Numbered from the stretch's first letter, positions 5,934 to 13,745 are shown. The stretch: 16,728 nucleotides of DNA from Nanobdellati archaeon (GCA_015520895.1 WAPH01000012.1:1-16728), one strand, 5' to 3'. The notes: generated by a model from the sequence alone, not told the origin. Translations and numbers: made by a program.

Positions 5934-6329
5934 TATTTGTTTATCTAATTCTTTTGCTATTCTTTTTATCCTTTCTAACATACGATGTATTTCTAATTCC
6001 ATCTCTTCAATTGTTTGCTCAAGATTTCTTCCTTTTAAATAATAACCTTCTTTTGTTTTTTCTAATATGCCCGAACCAAACATTTTTTCAAGGTGGTGGT
6101 GAGCAGTACTTTTAGAGATATGAATTTCGTCAACTAAGTCTTCTATTCTTAAAGGAATTGAGCGTTTTGTTTTTTCAAGTAAAAGATCCATTATTTTTAA
6201 TGCGGTTTTATCTAAATCTCTTTTTGTGCTTATACCTAAGGATACTATTAACCACTCTAATAACTCTTTTTTATCTTGGGATGAAGGAAGCCTTCTTTCT
6301 AGTATAATAATTCGTTTTGATTTTACCAT
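5928..6329 (-). CDS. Winged-helix transcriptional regulator, candidate hsp20 regulator
   Basis: This 133-residue protein has a central winged-helix DNA-binding domain (about 40-100) with probable recognition helix ISKSTAHHHLEKMFGSGIL (71-89) and wing KTKEGYYLKG, in the ArsR-like broad group. A charged helix (101-130) rich in Glu, Arg and Lys likely forms a dimerising coiled coil. No metal-binding Cys cluster is present. It is divergent from hsp20 and shares with it a region of repeated TTTTCG motifs. In Pyrococcus the winged-helix regulator Phr represses hsp20; this protein is smaller and I cannot claim orthology, but position suggests a similar job. Its TATA box (6351-6360) is about 30 nt before the ATG, implying a leaderless and perhaps self-regulated mRNA. 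Confidence 0.8.
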   Translation of the reverse strand: MVKSKRIIILERRLPSSQDKKELLEWLIVSLGISTKRDLDKTALKIMDLLLEKTKRSIPLRIEDLVDEIHISKSTAHHHLEKMFGSGILEKTKEGYYLKGRNLEQTIEEMELEIHRMLERIKRIAKELDKQIF

Positions 6330-6350
6330 ATCTTATATAATTGTTCTAAT

Positions 6351-6430
6351 GAATTTAAAAATTTTCGAAACGATTTCTAATTGTTTTATTATTCTAAATC
6401 TTTTCGAACAAACCGAAAACTTTTTAAATA
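6351..6430. promoter_or_regulatory. Divergent hsp20 / regulator control region with TTTTCG motifs
   Basis: The leftward promoter has TATA TTTTAAATTC (read from 6360 down) and the rightward one TTTTTAAATA (6421-6430). Both follow the same BRE-like block CGAAAA (6362-6367 on the minus strand; 6414-6419 on the plus strand). TTTTCGAA occurs at 6362-6369 and 6401-6408, and TTTTCG-N7-CGAAAA (6401-6419) forms an inverted repeat touching the hsp20 TATA box. These are plausible operator half-sites, although part of each motif may simply be the BRE. Confidence 0.55.
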
Positions 6431-6474
6431 ACTGTTTTTTAATTTATATTTAGAAGAGAAATGAGGTGATGAAT

Positions 6475-6957
6475 ATGGTATGGAGGAGAAGAAGAGGTTT
6501 TTTTGATGAGTTTTTTGAGGAAATGGAAAGAATGCTTGAAGACATGTTAGGTAGAGAAAGGGACTTCTTTGGTTTGGGATACGTGCCTGGAAAGGGTAGA
6601 AGATACGGAGATGTAAGAGAAGAGTTTAGAGAATATAGGGAAGCTTTAACAGATGTATGGGAAAGTGATGACGAAGTAGTTGTTACTATGGAGTTGCCTG
6701 GAGTAAAAAAGGAGGATATTAAAATAAATGTAACTCCTCGAACTTTGGAGGTTAAAGCTGAACAAAAAGAGGAGAGTAAAGAAGAAACTGAAGGGGGCGT
6801 TAGAATTGAAAGAGCCTATAAAGGATTTTATAAGATAGTAGATTTACCAACCGAAGTTAAAACAGATGAAGTTAAAGCAACTTATAACAATGGTGTTTTA
6901 GAAGTTAGATTGCCAAAAGCACATAAGGAAAAGAAGAAGGAAATAAAGGTAGAATAA
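6475..6957 (+). CDS. hsp20: Small heat shock protein, Hsp20/alpha-crystallin family
   Basis: This cytoplasmic chaperone of 160 residues binds unfolding proteins without ATP and assembles into oligomers. The N-terminal arm is short and charged (WRRRRGFFDEFFEEMERML). The alpha-crystallin domain starts near TDVWESDDEVVVTMELPG (about residue 59), contains AYKGFYKIVDLP and the hallmark YNNGVLEVRLPK, and the C-terminus ends with IKV, the I-x-I/V oligomer anchor. I start at ATG 6475, which places GAGGTGAT (6463-6470) at proper spacing; in-frame GTG 6466 and ATG 6469 overlap that site. TATA at 6421-6430 predicts a leader of about 24 nt, unlike the leaderless genes nearby. Control is probably by the divergent winged-helix protein. 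Confidence 0.95.
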   Translation: MVWRRRRGFFDEFFEEMERMLEDMLGRERDFFGLGYVPGKGRRYGDVREEFREYREALTDVWESDDEVVVTMELPGVKKEDIKINVTPRTLEVKAEQKEESKEETEGGVRIERAYKGFYKIVDLPTEVKTDEVKATYNNGVLEVRLPKAHKEKKKEIKVE

Positions 6958-6966
6958 AGGTGGAAT

Positions 6967-7000
6967 ATATTTATTTTCTTTTATTTATCTTTTATTTATT
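6967..7000 (+). terminator. T-rich terminator region after hsp20
   Basis: A run of T-dominated repeats (TTTATTTTC, TTTTATTT) follows the hsp20 stop with no hairpin, as in archaeal U-tract termination. The same AT-only stretch up to about 7021 must also hold the next gene's promoter; I cannot single out its TATA box. Confidence 0.4.
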
Positions 7001-7035
7001 TAATTTATTTATTTAATTAAATAAGGTGTTAGTTT

Positions 7036-7587
7036 ATGAACAAAAAAGGGCAATCAGGTATTATTTTAGCGTTGGTTCTATTATCTATAGGTTTAGGCAT
7101 TTATTTGCTTTACTTGAAATCATCTCATTATGAAGTCGAACAAAACCTAAAAGAAAAAGAGTATGTACAGGATTATGGTAGTAGTATGCTTACTTCTTTA
7201 TTAAGGAGCAGTACAGGTAATCCATTAGCAGGTTGTGAGAAAGTTAAGGATGTGATTGCAAAACTTTATTATGTTCCTCAAGGCGGTAAATGTTGTGGTA
7301 TTAGTACTTTAACTTGTGAGGAGTATGTTTATTCTATAGTATCTAAAAAGATAGATGCAATTATAGGCAATGCCAAGAAAAATTATGTTTATTATTTTGA
7401 GTTTGGAAAAAAGTCTTCACCTAATCCTGTGATACTAGCTTATCCTTTAGAGAATGAAAATATAAAAAATTGTAAATGCGAGAAAATAGTTATTGAGCAA
7501 AAACTTATAAGTTCGGAAAAAGAAACTTTGTCTTATCCTTATGCTAAATTATATATAGCCGAAAAAGATGCTTATAATAAAGCATAA
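7036..7587 (+). CDS. Pilin-like or secreted protein with class III signal peptide, cysteine-rich
   Basis: The 183-residue protein starts MNKKGQSG followed by an unbroken hydrophobic helix (IILALVLLSIGLGIYLLYL). This is the layout of archaeal prepilin-type signals, with likely cleavage between Gly5 and Gln6. Such proteins sit in the membrane by their helix or polymerise as pili. The outer domain carries six cysteines (67, 86, 87, 94, 146, 148), enough for three disulfides, and is otherwise unfamiliar to me. Ribosome site AGGTG (7024-7028) fits the ATG. It stands alone between hsp20 and the IF-2B-family gene. It could be a pilin, a pseudopilin, or an anchored extracellular protein; the domain function is unknown. 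Confidence 0.7.
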   Translation: MNKKGQSGIILALVLLSIGLGIYLLYLKSSHYEVEQNLKEKEYVQDYGSSMLTSLLRSSTGNPLAGCEKVKDVIAKLYYVPQGGKCCGISTLTCEEYVYSIVSKKIDAIIGNAKKNYVYYFEFGKKSSPNPVILAYPLENENIKNCKCEKIVIEQKLISSEKETLSYPYAKLYIAEKDAYNKA

Positions 7588-7622
7588 GAATTTATTTATT
7601 TTTATATTCCTTAATATACATT

Positions 7623-8468
7623 ATGAAATATGAAAAAGTTATTAATGAGATCAAAGAATTAAAAATTCAAGGTTCAAGAAATGTTGCGTTACATGCTTTG
7701 AGTATTCTTCAGGATCTTGCTAAAAGGAGGGGATTTGGAAAAGAATGGGAAGATATGGCTAATTTCTTACAACAACTTAGACCTACACAAGTATTAACTT
7801 ATAATATTGTAGAATATGTGAAGGAAAACCGCAATTTTAATGCTTTCAATGAAGTAAAAAAATTTTTAGAGAAATCTTACTCTCGAATTATAGAAAACGG
7901 TTTTAAGATATTGGAAGGTAATGAAGTGATTATGACTCATTGTCATAGTAGTGAGGAACTCAATTTACTTAAATTTGCTAAAAAAATGGGTTATGATTTT
8001 GAGGTTTATGTTACAGAAACTCGCCCTAAATTACAAGGATTAAAATCTGCAAAAGAATTAGCAAATGAAGGAATTGCTGTTAAGTATATTGTAGATAATG
8101 CCGCTGGCTATTATATGAAAGATGTAGATGTAGTAATGTTTGGTATAGATGCAATAAGAAAAGAAGGTGTATGGAATAAGATCGGTACTTATCTTATCAG
8201 CATTGCAGCGAAGTATGAGAAAAAAGAAGTATGGTTTATAGGTGATGTTCTTAAAGTAGATAAACGAGAAAAGCCTCATCAAGAAATGAGGAGTCCACGA
8301 GAGATAATAGGAATTCATAGATTACCTAAGGATGTAGATATTCTTAATCCTGCTTTTGATTATACTCCATGGGAATTAATAGATGGTGTTGTTACAGGTA
8401 TAGGTATCTTTAATCGATGGGAGGATTTTGAAGTTCTTAACTTAAAAGATATTATTAAAAATTATTAG
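7623..8468 (+). CDS. IF-2B family isomerase, ribose-1,5-bisphosphate isomerase-like
   Basis: A 281-residue member of the eIF2B/MtnA superfamily. Catalytic positions known from ribose-1,5-bisphosphate isomerase and MtnA appear conserved: Cys107 in IMTHCHSSEE and Asp176 in VMFGIDAIRKEG. TETRPKLQGLKSAKELANEG (131-150) and NPAFDYTPWELIDGVVTGIG (242-261) are also family hallmarks. In archaea this enzyme converts ribose-1,5-bisphosphate to ribulose-1,5-bisphosphate in AMP breakdown, feeding form III RuBisCO. The protein is somewhat shorter than the usual 320 or so. Alternatives are MtnA-like methylthioribose-1-phosphate isomerase or an archaeal aIF2B-like protein; the THCHSSE form favours the ribose-bisphosphate branch. 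A weak TATA-like TTTATTTATT (7591-7600) suggests a leaderless mRNA. Confidence 0.75.
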   Translation: MKYEKVINEIKELKIQGSRNVALHALSILQDLAKRRGFGKEWEDMANFLQQLRPTQVLTYNIVEYVKENRNFNAFNEVKKFLEKSYSRIIENGFKILEGNEVIMTHCHSSEELNLLKFAKKMGYDFEVYVTETRPKLQGLKSAKELANEGIAVKYIVDNAAGYYMKDVDVVMFGIDAIRKEGVWNKIGTYLISIAAKYEKKEVWFIGDVLKVDKREKPHQEMRSPREIIGIHRLPKDVDILNPAFDYTPWELIDGVVTGIGIFNRWEDFEVLNLKDIIKNY

Positions 8469-8489
8469 GCTTGAGAGTTTTCTAAACCC

Positions 8490-8497
8490 TTTTAAAA
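8490..8497 (+). promoter_or_regulatory. TATA box that decides the glyS start
   Basis: TTTTAAAA begins 29 nt before the ATG at 8519 but only 20 nt before the in-frame ATG at 8510. Spacing at the other leaderless genes here is 28-31 nt, so the fourth Met of the open frame is the better start. Confidence 0.6.
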
Positions 8498-8518
8498 TTA
8501 AGCAATATTATGCTTTTT

Positions 8519-10024
8519 ATGGAACTTTTAAGTTTTGCAAAAAAAGCAGGTTTTGTAACTATTAGTGGAGAAATTTATGGAGGATTAAAGGGTTTTTGGG
8601 ATTATTTACCAAGAGGTGTAGCATTAAAAAATGCTTTAAAATCCGCTTGGTGGGATTTTTTTGTGAGAGAACGCGAAGATATGTATGGAATGGACGGAGC
8701 TGTTATTACTCATCCTAAAGTATGGGTTGCTTCAGGTCATGTTGAGAATTTTACAGATCCTATTGTTATTTGTAAGAGATGTCATAAGCAATTTAGAGCA
8801 GATCATTTGTTGGAAGAGGTTAAAGGCATAAAAACAGAAAACTTGACGATGGAAGACATAGAAAGACTCTTGAAGGATGTAAGATGTCCAGCATGTAAAA
8901 AAGGGGAATTAGAAGCACCTCAACGTTTTAATTTGATGTTTAGAACTTTTGTTGGCCCCAAAGAAGAGAAGGAAGCTGAGGCTTTTTTAAGGCCAGAGAC
9001 TGCCCAAAATATTTTTGTTAACTTTAAGTTAATTGCAGAGATTATGCGTGCAAAATTGCCTTTTGGTATGGCACAAATAGGCAAGGCTTTCAGAAATGAA
9101 ATATCTCCACGTAACTTTCTATTTAGGAGTAGAGAGTTTGAACAGGCTGAAATAGAATATTTTATTCATCCTGATCAAAAAAATAAATGTCCTTATGTTA
9201 AAGAAATAGATTGGGAAGGAAAAGTGGCAGTATATACTGCAGAAGCTCAAATCAACATGCAGGAACCTGAGATAATGAGCTGGAAGGAACTAAGCAAAAT
9301 TGTTAAGGACGAGTGGCATCTTTATTGGCTTTATAAAGCATATTCTTTCTTTTTATATGTTGGTTTAGAAAGTAAAAATTTAAGATTAAGACAACATGTT
9401 CCTGAAGAACTTAGTCATTATTCTGAGGACACTTGGGATATAGAATTCAATTATTCCTTTGGTTGGAGGGAGCTCATGGGCGTTGCTAATAGAGGAAGTT
9501 ATGATTTAGAACAGCATATGAAGTATAGCGGTAAAGATTTAAGGTTATTTGATGATAATTTAAAACAAAAAATAATGCCTTATGTTATTGAACCTTCTTT
9601 TGGTTTGGATAGATTGGTTATGGCTATATTAGAACAAGGTTATAGCTTAAGAGACAATAAAATAGTGCTTAAACTTAAACCTTTTTTAGCTCCTGTTAAA
9701 ATAGCGGTATTTCCTTTGGTTAAAAAAGACGGACTAGATAAAAAAGCTTTTGATATTTATAAACACCTCAAAAAAAGGTTTAAAGATGTGTTTTATGATG
9801 ATAAAGGAAGCATTGGTAAAAGATATGCAAGAATGGATGAGATAGGTACTCCTTATTGTATAACCGTAGATTACGAATCTATGGAAGGCCAAGGGGTAAC
9901 TATAAGATGGAGAGACACTGCGGAGCAAATAAGGGTTAAAGAAGAACGTCTTTTAGATATTTTGGGCAGTCTTATTAATGAGGAGAAATCATGGGAAAAT
10001 ATAGTCAAAGTTACAGGATCTTAA
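8519..10024 (+). CDS. glyS: Glycyl-tRNA synthetase, archaeal/eukaryotic alpha2 type (class II)
   Basis: This enzyme charges tRNA-Gly. The 501-residue protein opens with EIYGGLKGFWDYLPRG, the family's N-terminal signature. It contains a zinc-binding insertion with CKRC (about 85-88) and CPAC (about 123-126), class II motif 2 as FRNEISPRNFLFRSREFEQAEIEYF, and motif 3 as EPSFGLDRLVMAIL. A C-terminal anticodon-binding domain follows (KIAVFPLVKKDG onward). It is shorter than many archaeal GlyRSs of about 570 residues, mostly by reduced insertions. The start is set by the TATA box, giving a leaderless mRNA; an upstream ATG at 8510 would add three residues. The end overlaps the next gene by 34 nt. 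Confidence 0.95.
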   Translation: MELLSFAKKAGFVTISGEIYGGLKGFWDYLPRGVALKNALKSAWWDFFVREREDMYGMDGAVITHPKVWVASGHVENFTDPIVICKRCHKQFRADHLLEEVKGIKTENLTMEDIERLLKDVRCPACKKGELEAPQRFNLMFRTFVGPKEEKEAEAFLRPETAQNIFVNFKLIAEIMRAKLPFGMAQIGKAFRNEISPRNFLFRSREFEQAEIEYFIHPDQKNKCPYVKEIDWEGKVAVYTAEAQINMQEPEIMSWKELSKIVKDEWHLYWLYKAYSFFLYVGLESKNLRLRQHVPEELSHYSEDTWDIEFNYSFGWRELMGVANRGSYDLEQHMKYSGKDLRLFDDNLKQKIMPYVIEPSFGLDRLVMAILEQGYSLRDNKIVLKLKPFLAPVKIAVFPLVKKDGLDKKAFDIYKHLKKRFKDVFYDDKGSIGKRYARMDEIGTPYCITVDYESMEGQGVTIRWRDTAEQIRVKEERLLDILGSLINEEKSWENIVKVTGS

Positions 10025-10764
10025 GCGTAGAAGATATAAAAAAAGCTTTTTATAAGGAGATGGAAGAAAACGGGTATTTCGTTCTTTACGGTTTGGCAGG
10101 TTATATACCTTTTAAGAGAGTGAATGTTTTAGGGTTTGTGACTAATACTTATATTGCTCCAGACGAAAAATACGGATTTTTTGTGATCGATGATGGAAGT
10201 GATGAGATAATTGTAAAGGTATTTAAGGATATTAATTTTATAAAAGATCTTAAAAAAGGAGACTTAGTCATGGTTTTTGGGAGAGTTAGTAAATACAATG
10301 ATGAACCCCAGATTATTATGGATAAGATGACCAAGATAAGCGATTTTAATAGAATTATCTCCAGATTATTAGAGATTAGTAAAGTTAAAGATACTTTTAA
10401 TCGTATTTCTCAAGAGATTAAAGAGATGGAAGGACAAGAAAAGGATGCAATTGTTGCAAATCTCTACGAGAAATATAATTTAAGCGTGAATGAATTGGCA
10501 ATGTTGGTGTATGGAGATGAAGAAATGCCCGTAGAAATACAGGAAGATCAAGGAAAAAAAGAAGAAGGTATTGATTTGAAAGAGATAAAAGCAGAAATTG
10601 TACAGGTGTTGCGGGAGAAAGACACAGGAGAAGGAGTGAGTTATGAAGAAGTAATAAGTTCTTTGTCATATCCTCAACAACTTGTAGAAGATGCTATTGT
10701 TGAATTATTGACTGAAGGAAGTTGTTATGAACCGCGACCTGGTTTATTAAAGATTTTAGAATAA
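9991..10764 (+). CDS. RPA32-like single-stranded DNA-binding protein (OB-fold plus winged helix)
   Basis: A 257-residue protein with an OB fold at about 43-115 (VNVLGFVTNTY, then YGFFVIDDGSDEIIVKVF and GDLVMVFGRVS), a helical linker, an acidic low-complexity stretch (EIQEDQGKKEEG), and a C-terminal winged helix at about 195-257. This is the order seen in the RPA32 subunit and archaeal RPA-associated proteins (COG3390-like), which bind single-stranded DNA in replication and repair. The start at 9991 lies 34 nt inside glyS; AGGAG (9981-9985) at 5-nt spacing supports it, so the gene is expressed from the glyS transcript. No partner RPA gene is in the window. A tRNA-related OB-fold role cannot be excluded. 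Confidence 0.75.
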   Translation: MGKYSQSYRILSVEDIKKAFYKEMEENGYFVLYGLAGYIPFKRVNVLGFVTNTYIAPDEKYGFFVIDDGSDEIIVKVFKDINFIKDLKKGDLVMVFGRVSKYNDEPQIIMDKMTKISDFNRIISRLLEISKVKDTFNRISQEIKEMEGQEKDAIVANLYEKYNLSVNELAMLVYGDEEMPVEIQEDQGKKEEGIDLKEIKAEIVQVLREKDTGEGVSYEEVISSLSYPQQLVEDAIVELLTEGSCYEPRPGLLKILE

Positions 10765-10820
10765 GTAACCTTTAGATTTTGTCATATCATAAATAAAATA
10801 ACTTATAGCTCGTAAATAAA

Positions 10821-10830
10821 TATATATAAT
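10821..10830 (+). promoter_or_regulatory. TATA box of the oxidoreductase operon
   Basis: TATATATAAT lies about 29 nt before the ATG at 10854, and no ribosome site precedes that ATG, indicating a leaderless mRNA. The remaining 89-bp gap after the RPA-like gene shows nothing else recognisable. Confidence 0.55.
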
Positions 10831-10853
10831 TTCTTTAACATATATTAATAATT

Positions 10854-12548
10854 ATGGAAGATATTGCTATTAAAATAGGAGGTCCTGCAGGAAGCGGTGT
10901 AATGAGTTTGGGAAAGATGATAGGTAAACTTTTTCAGATGTATGGATGGTATGTTGTTATTTATGATGAACACCCTTCTTTAATTACAGGAGGACATAAT
11001 ATCTCTTATGTAAGGGCATCTAAACAAAAGATTTATGCTCATCGCACTTATGCTCATATTTTGGTTGCTTTAGACAAACCAACAATTGATATACATAAAA
11101 ACGAATTGAAAAAACCTGCTTTAGTGGTTGCGGATGAAGGAATTGCTGCCTCTTTAGATAACTCTGATATATTATCATTGCCTCTTTCTCGTATAGCCAA
11201 CGAATTGGGGAGTTTAAGATACTACAACACTGCTGCTTTTGGAGCTATGGCTAAAATATTAGGAGCACGTAAAGAAGATGTTACTTCTGTTATAAAGAAA
11301 TTATTTGGTAAGAAAGGAGATGAGGTAGTGCAGAATAATGAGGCGGCTGCATTAAAATCTTATGAGTCAATTGAACATTCTTATTTTAAGTTAGAAAAAA
11401 AGGCTAATAAATTTATGCTTATAGGGGGTAACGATGCCGTAGCATTGGGAGCAATAAAGGCAGGTGTAAAATATCTTGGACAATATCCTATGACTCCTGC
11501 TTCTAGTATTCTTAGTACTATAGCCAAACATGAGAAATCAAAAAAGATAGTGGTTAAGCAAACAGAGGATGAATTAGCCGCTATTAATAGCATCATAGGA
11601 GCTGCTTTTACAGGAGCAAGGGCTATGACTGCAACATCTGGAGGCGGTTTTTCTTTGATGGCGGAAGCTTTAGGTATGGCGGGAATGGCCGAGGTTCCTA
11701 TAGTGATTATAGAGTCTCAAAGAGGCTCTCCTAGTACTGGTATGCCTACCCATACAGAGCAAGGAGATTTAAGGTTCGTTATGCATGCTTCTCAAGGAGA
11801 ATTTCCTCGTGTTGTAATGGCTCCAGGAGATGTAGAAGAAGCTTATTATATGGTATTTGAAGCTTTCAATATTGCTGAACTAGTCCAATCACCTGTAATA
11901 GTTCTTATGGATAAATATTTGTCTTCCACTATTCAAACAACTCCTATTTTTAAAACAGATTTAAAAGTAGATAGAGGAAAATTATTAAAGGACGATCAAG
12001 CACAAAATATTAAGGGTTATAAAAGATACGAGGTTACAGAGGATGGTATTTCTTTAAGAGCGCTGCCTTCTCAACCTAATTGCATGCATGTGGCAAGTAG
12101 TTATGAGCATGATGAAACAGGTTTTACTACTGAAGATTCTGAAGAAAGAATAAGACAGATGAAAAAGCGTATGAAAAAGTTAGCTGTTATACCTAAGCAT
12201 ATATATGCTCCTAGAGTTTATGGCAGTGACGATGCCAATATTCAACTTATTTGTTGGGGTTCTACAAAAATGCCTTGTTTAGAGGCCTTAAAAATTTTAA
12301 AAGAAGAGGATGTAAAAGCCAAGGTTATACATTATCCTTATATTGTTCCGTTTCCTTATGACGAAACTATTGAGATTTTAACTAAGCCGAATGTTCGCAA
12401 TATTGTTATAGAGCAAAACTATTTAGCTCAATTTCGTGGTGTTATAAGAGAGCAAACAGGCATATATATAGATGAAACATTATTGAAATATGATGGAAGA
12501 GAAATTACACCCGAGGAAATTGTAGATTATGTATTAAAAGGTGATTGA
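10854..12548 (+). CDS. korA: 2-oxoacid:ferredoxin oxidoreductase, fused gamma-alpha subunit
   Basis: With the beta subunit encoded next, this 564-residue protein oxidatively decarboxylates a 2-oxoacid to acyl-CoA and CO2, reducing ferredoxin. Residues 1-185 are the gamma domain (KIGGPAGSGVMSLGKMIG, HPSLITGGHNISYVRAS). Residues 188-564 are the alpha domain, with YPMTPASSIL (211-220) in place of the usual YPITPSS, QTEDELAAI, and ATSGGGFSLMAEALGMA. Fusion of gamma and alpha is the two-subunit Sulfolobus-like form. Whether the substrate is pyruvate, 2-oxoglutarate or broad is not settled by the sequence, so korA is a working symbol. The operon is leaderless at its first gene; the downstream ribosome site AGGTGAT overlaps this gene's last codons and stop. 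Confidence 0.9.
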   Translation: MEDIAIKIGGPAGSGVMSLGKMIGKLFQMYGWYVVIYDEHPSLITGGHNISYVRASKQKIYAHRTYAHILVALDKPTIDIHKNELKKPALVVADEGIAASLDNSDILSLPLSRIANELGSLRYYNTAAFGAMAKILGARKEDVTSVIKKLFGKKGDEVVQNNEAAALKSYESIEHSYFKLEKKANKFMLIGGNDAVALGAIKAGVKYLGQYPMTPASSILSTIAKHEKSKKIVVKQTEDELAAINSIIGAAFTGARAMTATSGGGFSLMAEALGMAGMAEVPIVIIESQRGSPSTGMPTHTEQGDLRFVMHASQGEFPRVVMAPGDVEEAYYMVFEAFNIAELVQSPVIVLMDKYLSSTIQTTPIFKTDLKVDRGKLLKDDQAQNIKGYKRYEVTEDGISLRALPSQPNCMHVASSYEHDETGFTTEDSEERIRQMKKRMKKLAVIPKHIYAPRVYGSDDANIQLICWGSTKMPCLEALKILKEEDVKAKVIHYPYIVPFPYDETIEILTKPNVRNIVIEQNYLAQFRGVIREQTGIYIDETLLKYDGREITPEEIVDYVLKGD

Positions 12549-13403
12549 ATGGTTAAAATGGAAGATTTAGATCCTCATCATTGGATTCAATGGTGTCCTG
12601 GATGTGGTAATTTTGGCATAGTTACTGCTATGAGAAAAGCCATTGCGGAGTTGGAGTTAGATCCTAAAGATGTTGTTGTTGTCTCAGGCATAGGATGTTC
12701 AGGAAAAACACCTCATTATATAAAAACTTATGGTTTTGAGGCAATTCATGGTAGGGCTGTTGCTGTTGCTATGGGGATAAAATTATCCAACCCACAGCTT
12801 CATGTTATAGTTAATACAGGTGACGGGGACAATTACGGGATTGGCTTAAATCATTGGATACAAAACATGCGAAGAAATTTAGATATATTACATATTGCTC
12901 ATAACAATCATATTTATGCTTTAACTAAAGGTCAAGCAGCACCTACAACACCTTTTATGGAAAAAACATCTTCTACACCTCACGGAAATCCTGAAAAACC
13001 TTTAAATCCTTTATTATTAGCTTTATCTGCAGGAGCTACTTTTGTTGCTCGTGGATATGCAGGAGATTTACAACATTTGACAGAATTAGTGAAGGAAGGG
13101 CTTATGCATAGAGGTTATGCTTTTATTGATGTTTTACAACCTTGTGTAAGCATGTATCCAAAGATGAGTTATGATTATTATAAAGAACATACTTATTATC
13201 TTAAGGATCATGATCCTTCAAACAAAGAAAAGGCAATAGAATTAGCGATGGAAGAAGGTGATAAGTTACCACTAGGTGTGTTTTATAAAGCCCAAACATA
13301 TTCTATCCATGATTTTTATGAGGATATACACCAAGATTTGCCTGCTTCTAAGCATGACATATACGATATAGATATTAGCGATATTATAGAAGAGTACCTT
13401 TAA
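12549..13403 (+). CDS. korB: 2-oxoacid:ferredoxin oxidoreductase, beta subunit
   Basis: This 284-residue subunit carries the thiamine diphosphate site and the single [4Fe-4S] cluster. Cluster ligands are visible as Cys16 and Cys19 in WCPGCGNFG, Cys50 in GIGCSGK, and Cys199 in LQPCVSMYP. The TPP/Mg motif is GDGDNYGIGLNHWIQNMRRN (91-110). HGRAVAVAMGIK and YALTKGQAAPTTP are further family marks. The gene starts one base after the alpha stop, with AGGTGAT (12538-12544) as ribosome site. An in-frame ATG three codons later is possible. No delta (8Fe ferredoxin) subunit follows, in keeping with the two-subunit type that hands electrons directly to free ferredoxin. Confidence 0.93.
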   Translation: MVKMEDLDPHHWIQWCPGCGNFGIVTAMRKAIAELELDPKDVVVVSGIGCSGKTPHYIKTYGFEAIHGRAVAVAMGIKLSNPQLHVIVNTGDGDNYGIGLNHWIQNMRRNLDILHIAHNNHIYALTKGQAAPTTPFMEKTSSTPHGNPEKPLNPLLLALSAGATFVARGYAGDLQHLTELVKEGLMHRGYAFIDVLQPCVSMYPKMSYDYYKEHTYYLKDHDPSNKEKAIELAMEEGDKLPLGVFYKAQTYSIHDFYEDIHQDLPASKHDIYDIDISDIIEEYL

Positions 13404-13413
13404 TACCAAAACA

Positions 13414-13462
13414 TTTTAAAACTTTACTTTCTTTATTTATGTAGTGTAACATATAAAGGTGG
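13414..13462 (+). promoter_or_regulatory. Promoter and ribosome site for rpl21e operon
   Basis: TTTTAAAA (from 13414) predicts a start near 13443, leaving a leader of about 24 nt with AGGTGG (13457-13462) before the ATG at 13467. The layout matches hsp20 and differs from the leaderless genes. Confidence 0.5.
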
Positions 13463-13466
13463 AATT

Positions 13467-13745
13467 ATGAAAAGATCAAAAGGTCCACGAAGAGCAACTC
13501 GTTATAAATTCAAATCAAGTAGGAAATTAAAGATTACAGATATTTTACAAGAATTTAATATAGGAGAAAAAGTAGCTATTGTCATAAATCCTTCTTATCA
13601 TAATGGTATGCCTTTTAGGAGATTTCATGGTAAAGTAGGAGAAGTTATTGGTAAAAGAGGCAGGACCTATCTTGTTAAATTTAAGGATGGAGAAAAAGAG
13701 AAAGTGCAGATAATCGCACCAGCTCATTTGAAACCTATGAGTTAA
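13467..13745 (+). CDS. rpl21e: Large subunit ribosomal protein L21e (eL21)
   Basis: This 92-residue basic protein has the family's order: SKGPRRATRYKFKSS at the N-terminus, FNIGEKVAIVINPSYHNGMPFRRFHGKVGEVIGKRGRTYLVKF, then a positively charged end. It is a structural protein of the archaeal 50S subunit. Length is normal. It leads a cluster with rpo4 and DUF655 that recurs widely in archaea, joining translation and transcription components. The next gene's ribosome site overlaps the stop region. Confidence 0.95.
   Translation: MKRSKGPRRATRYKFKSSRKLKITDILQEFNIGEKVAIVINPSYHNGMPFRRFHGKVGEVIGKRGRTYLVKFKDGEKEKVQIIAPAHLKPMS

Noticed and set aside
5831..6115. 94-codon plus-strand ORF over the GC island and the regulator gene
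   Set aside because: Its second half is the antisense of the winged-helix gene; low-complexity hydrophobic sequence typical of a shadow frame.
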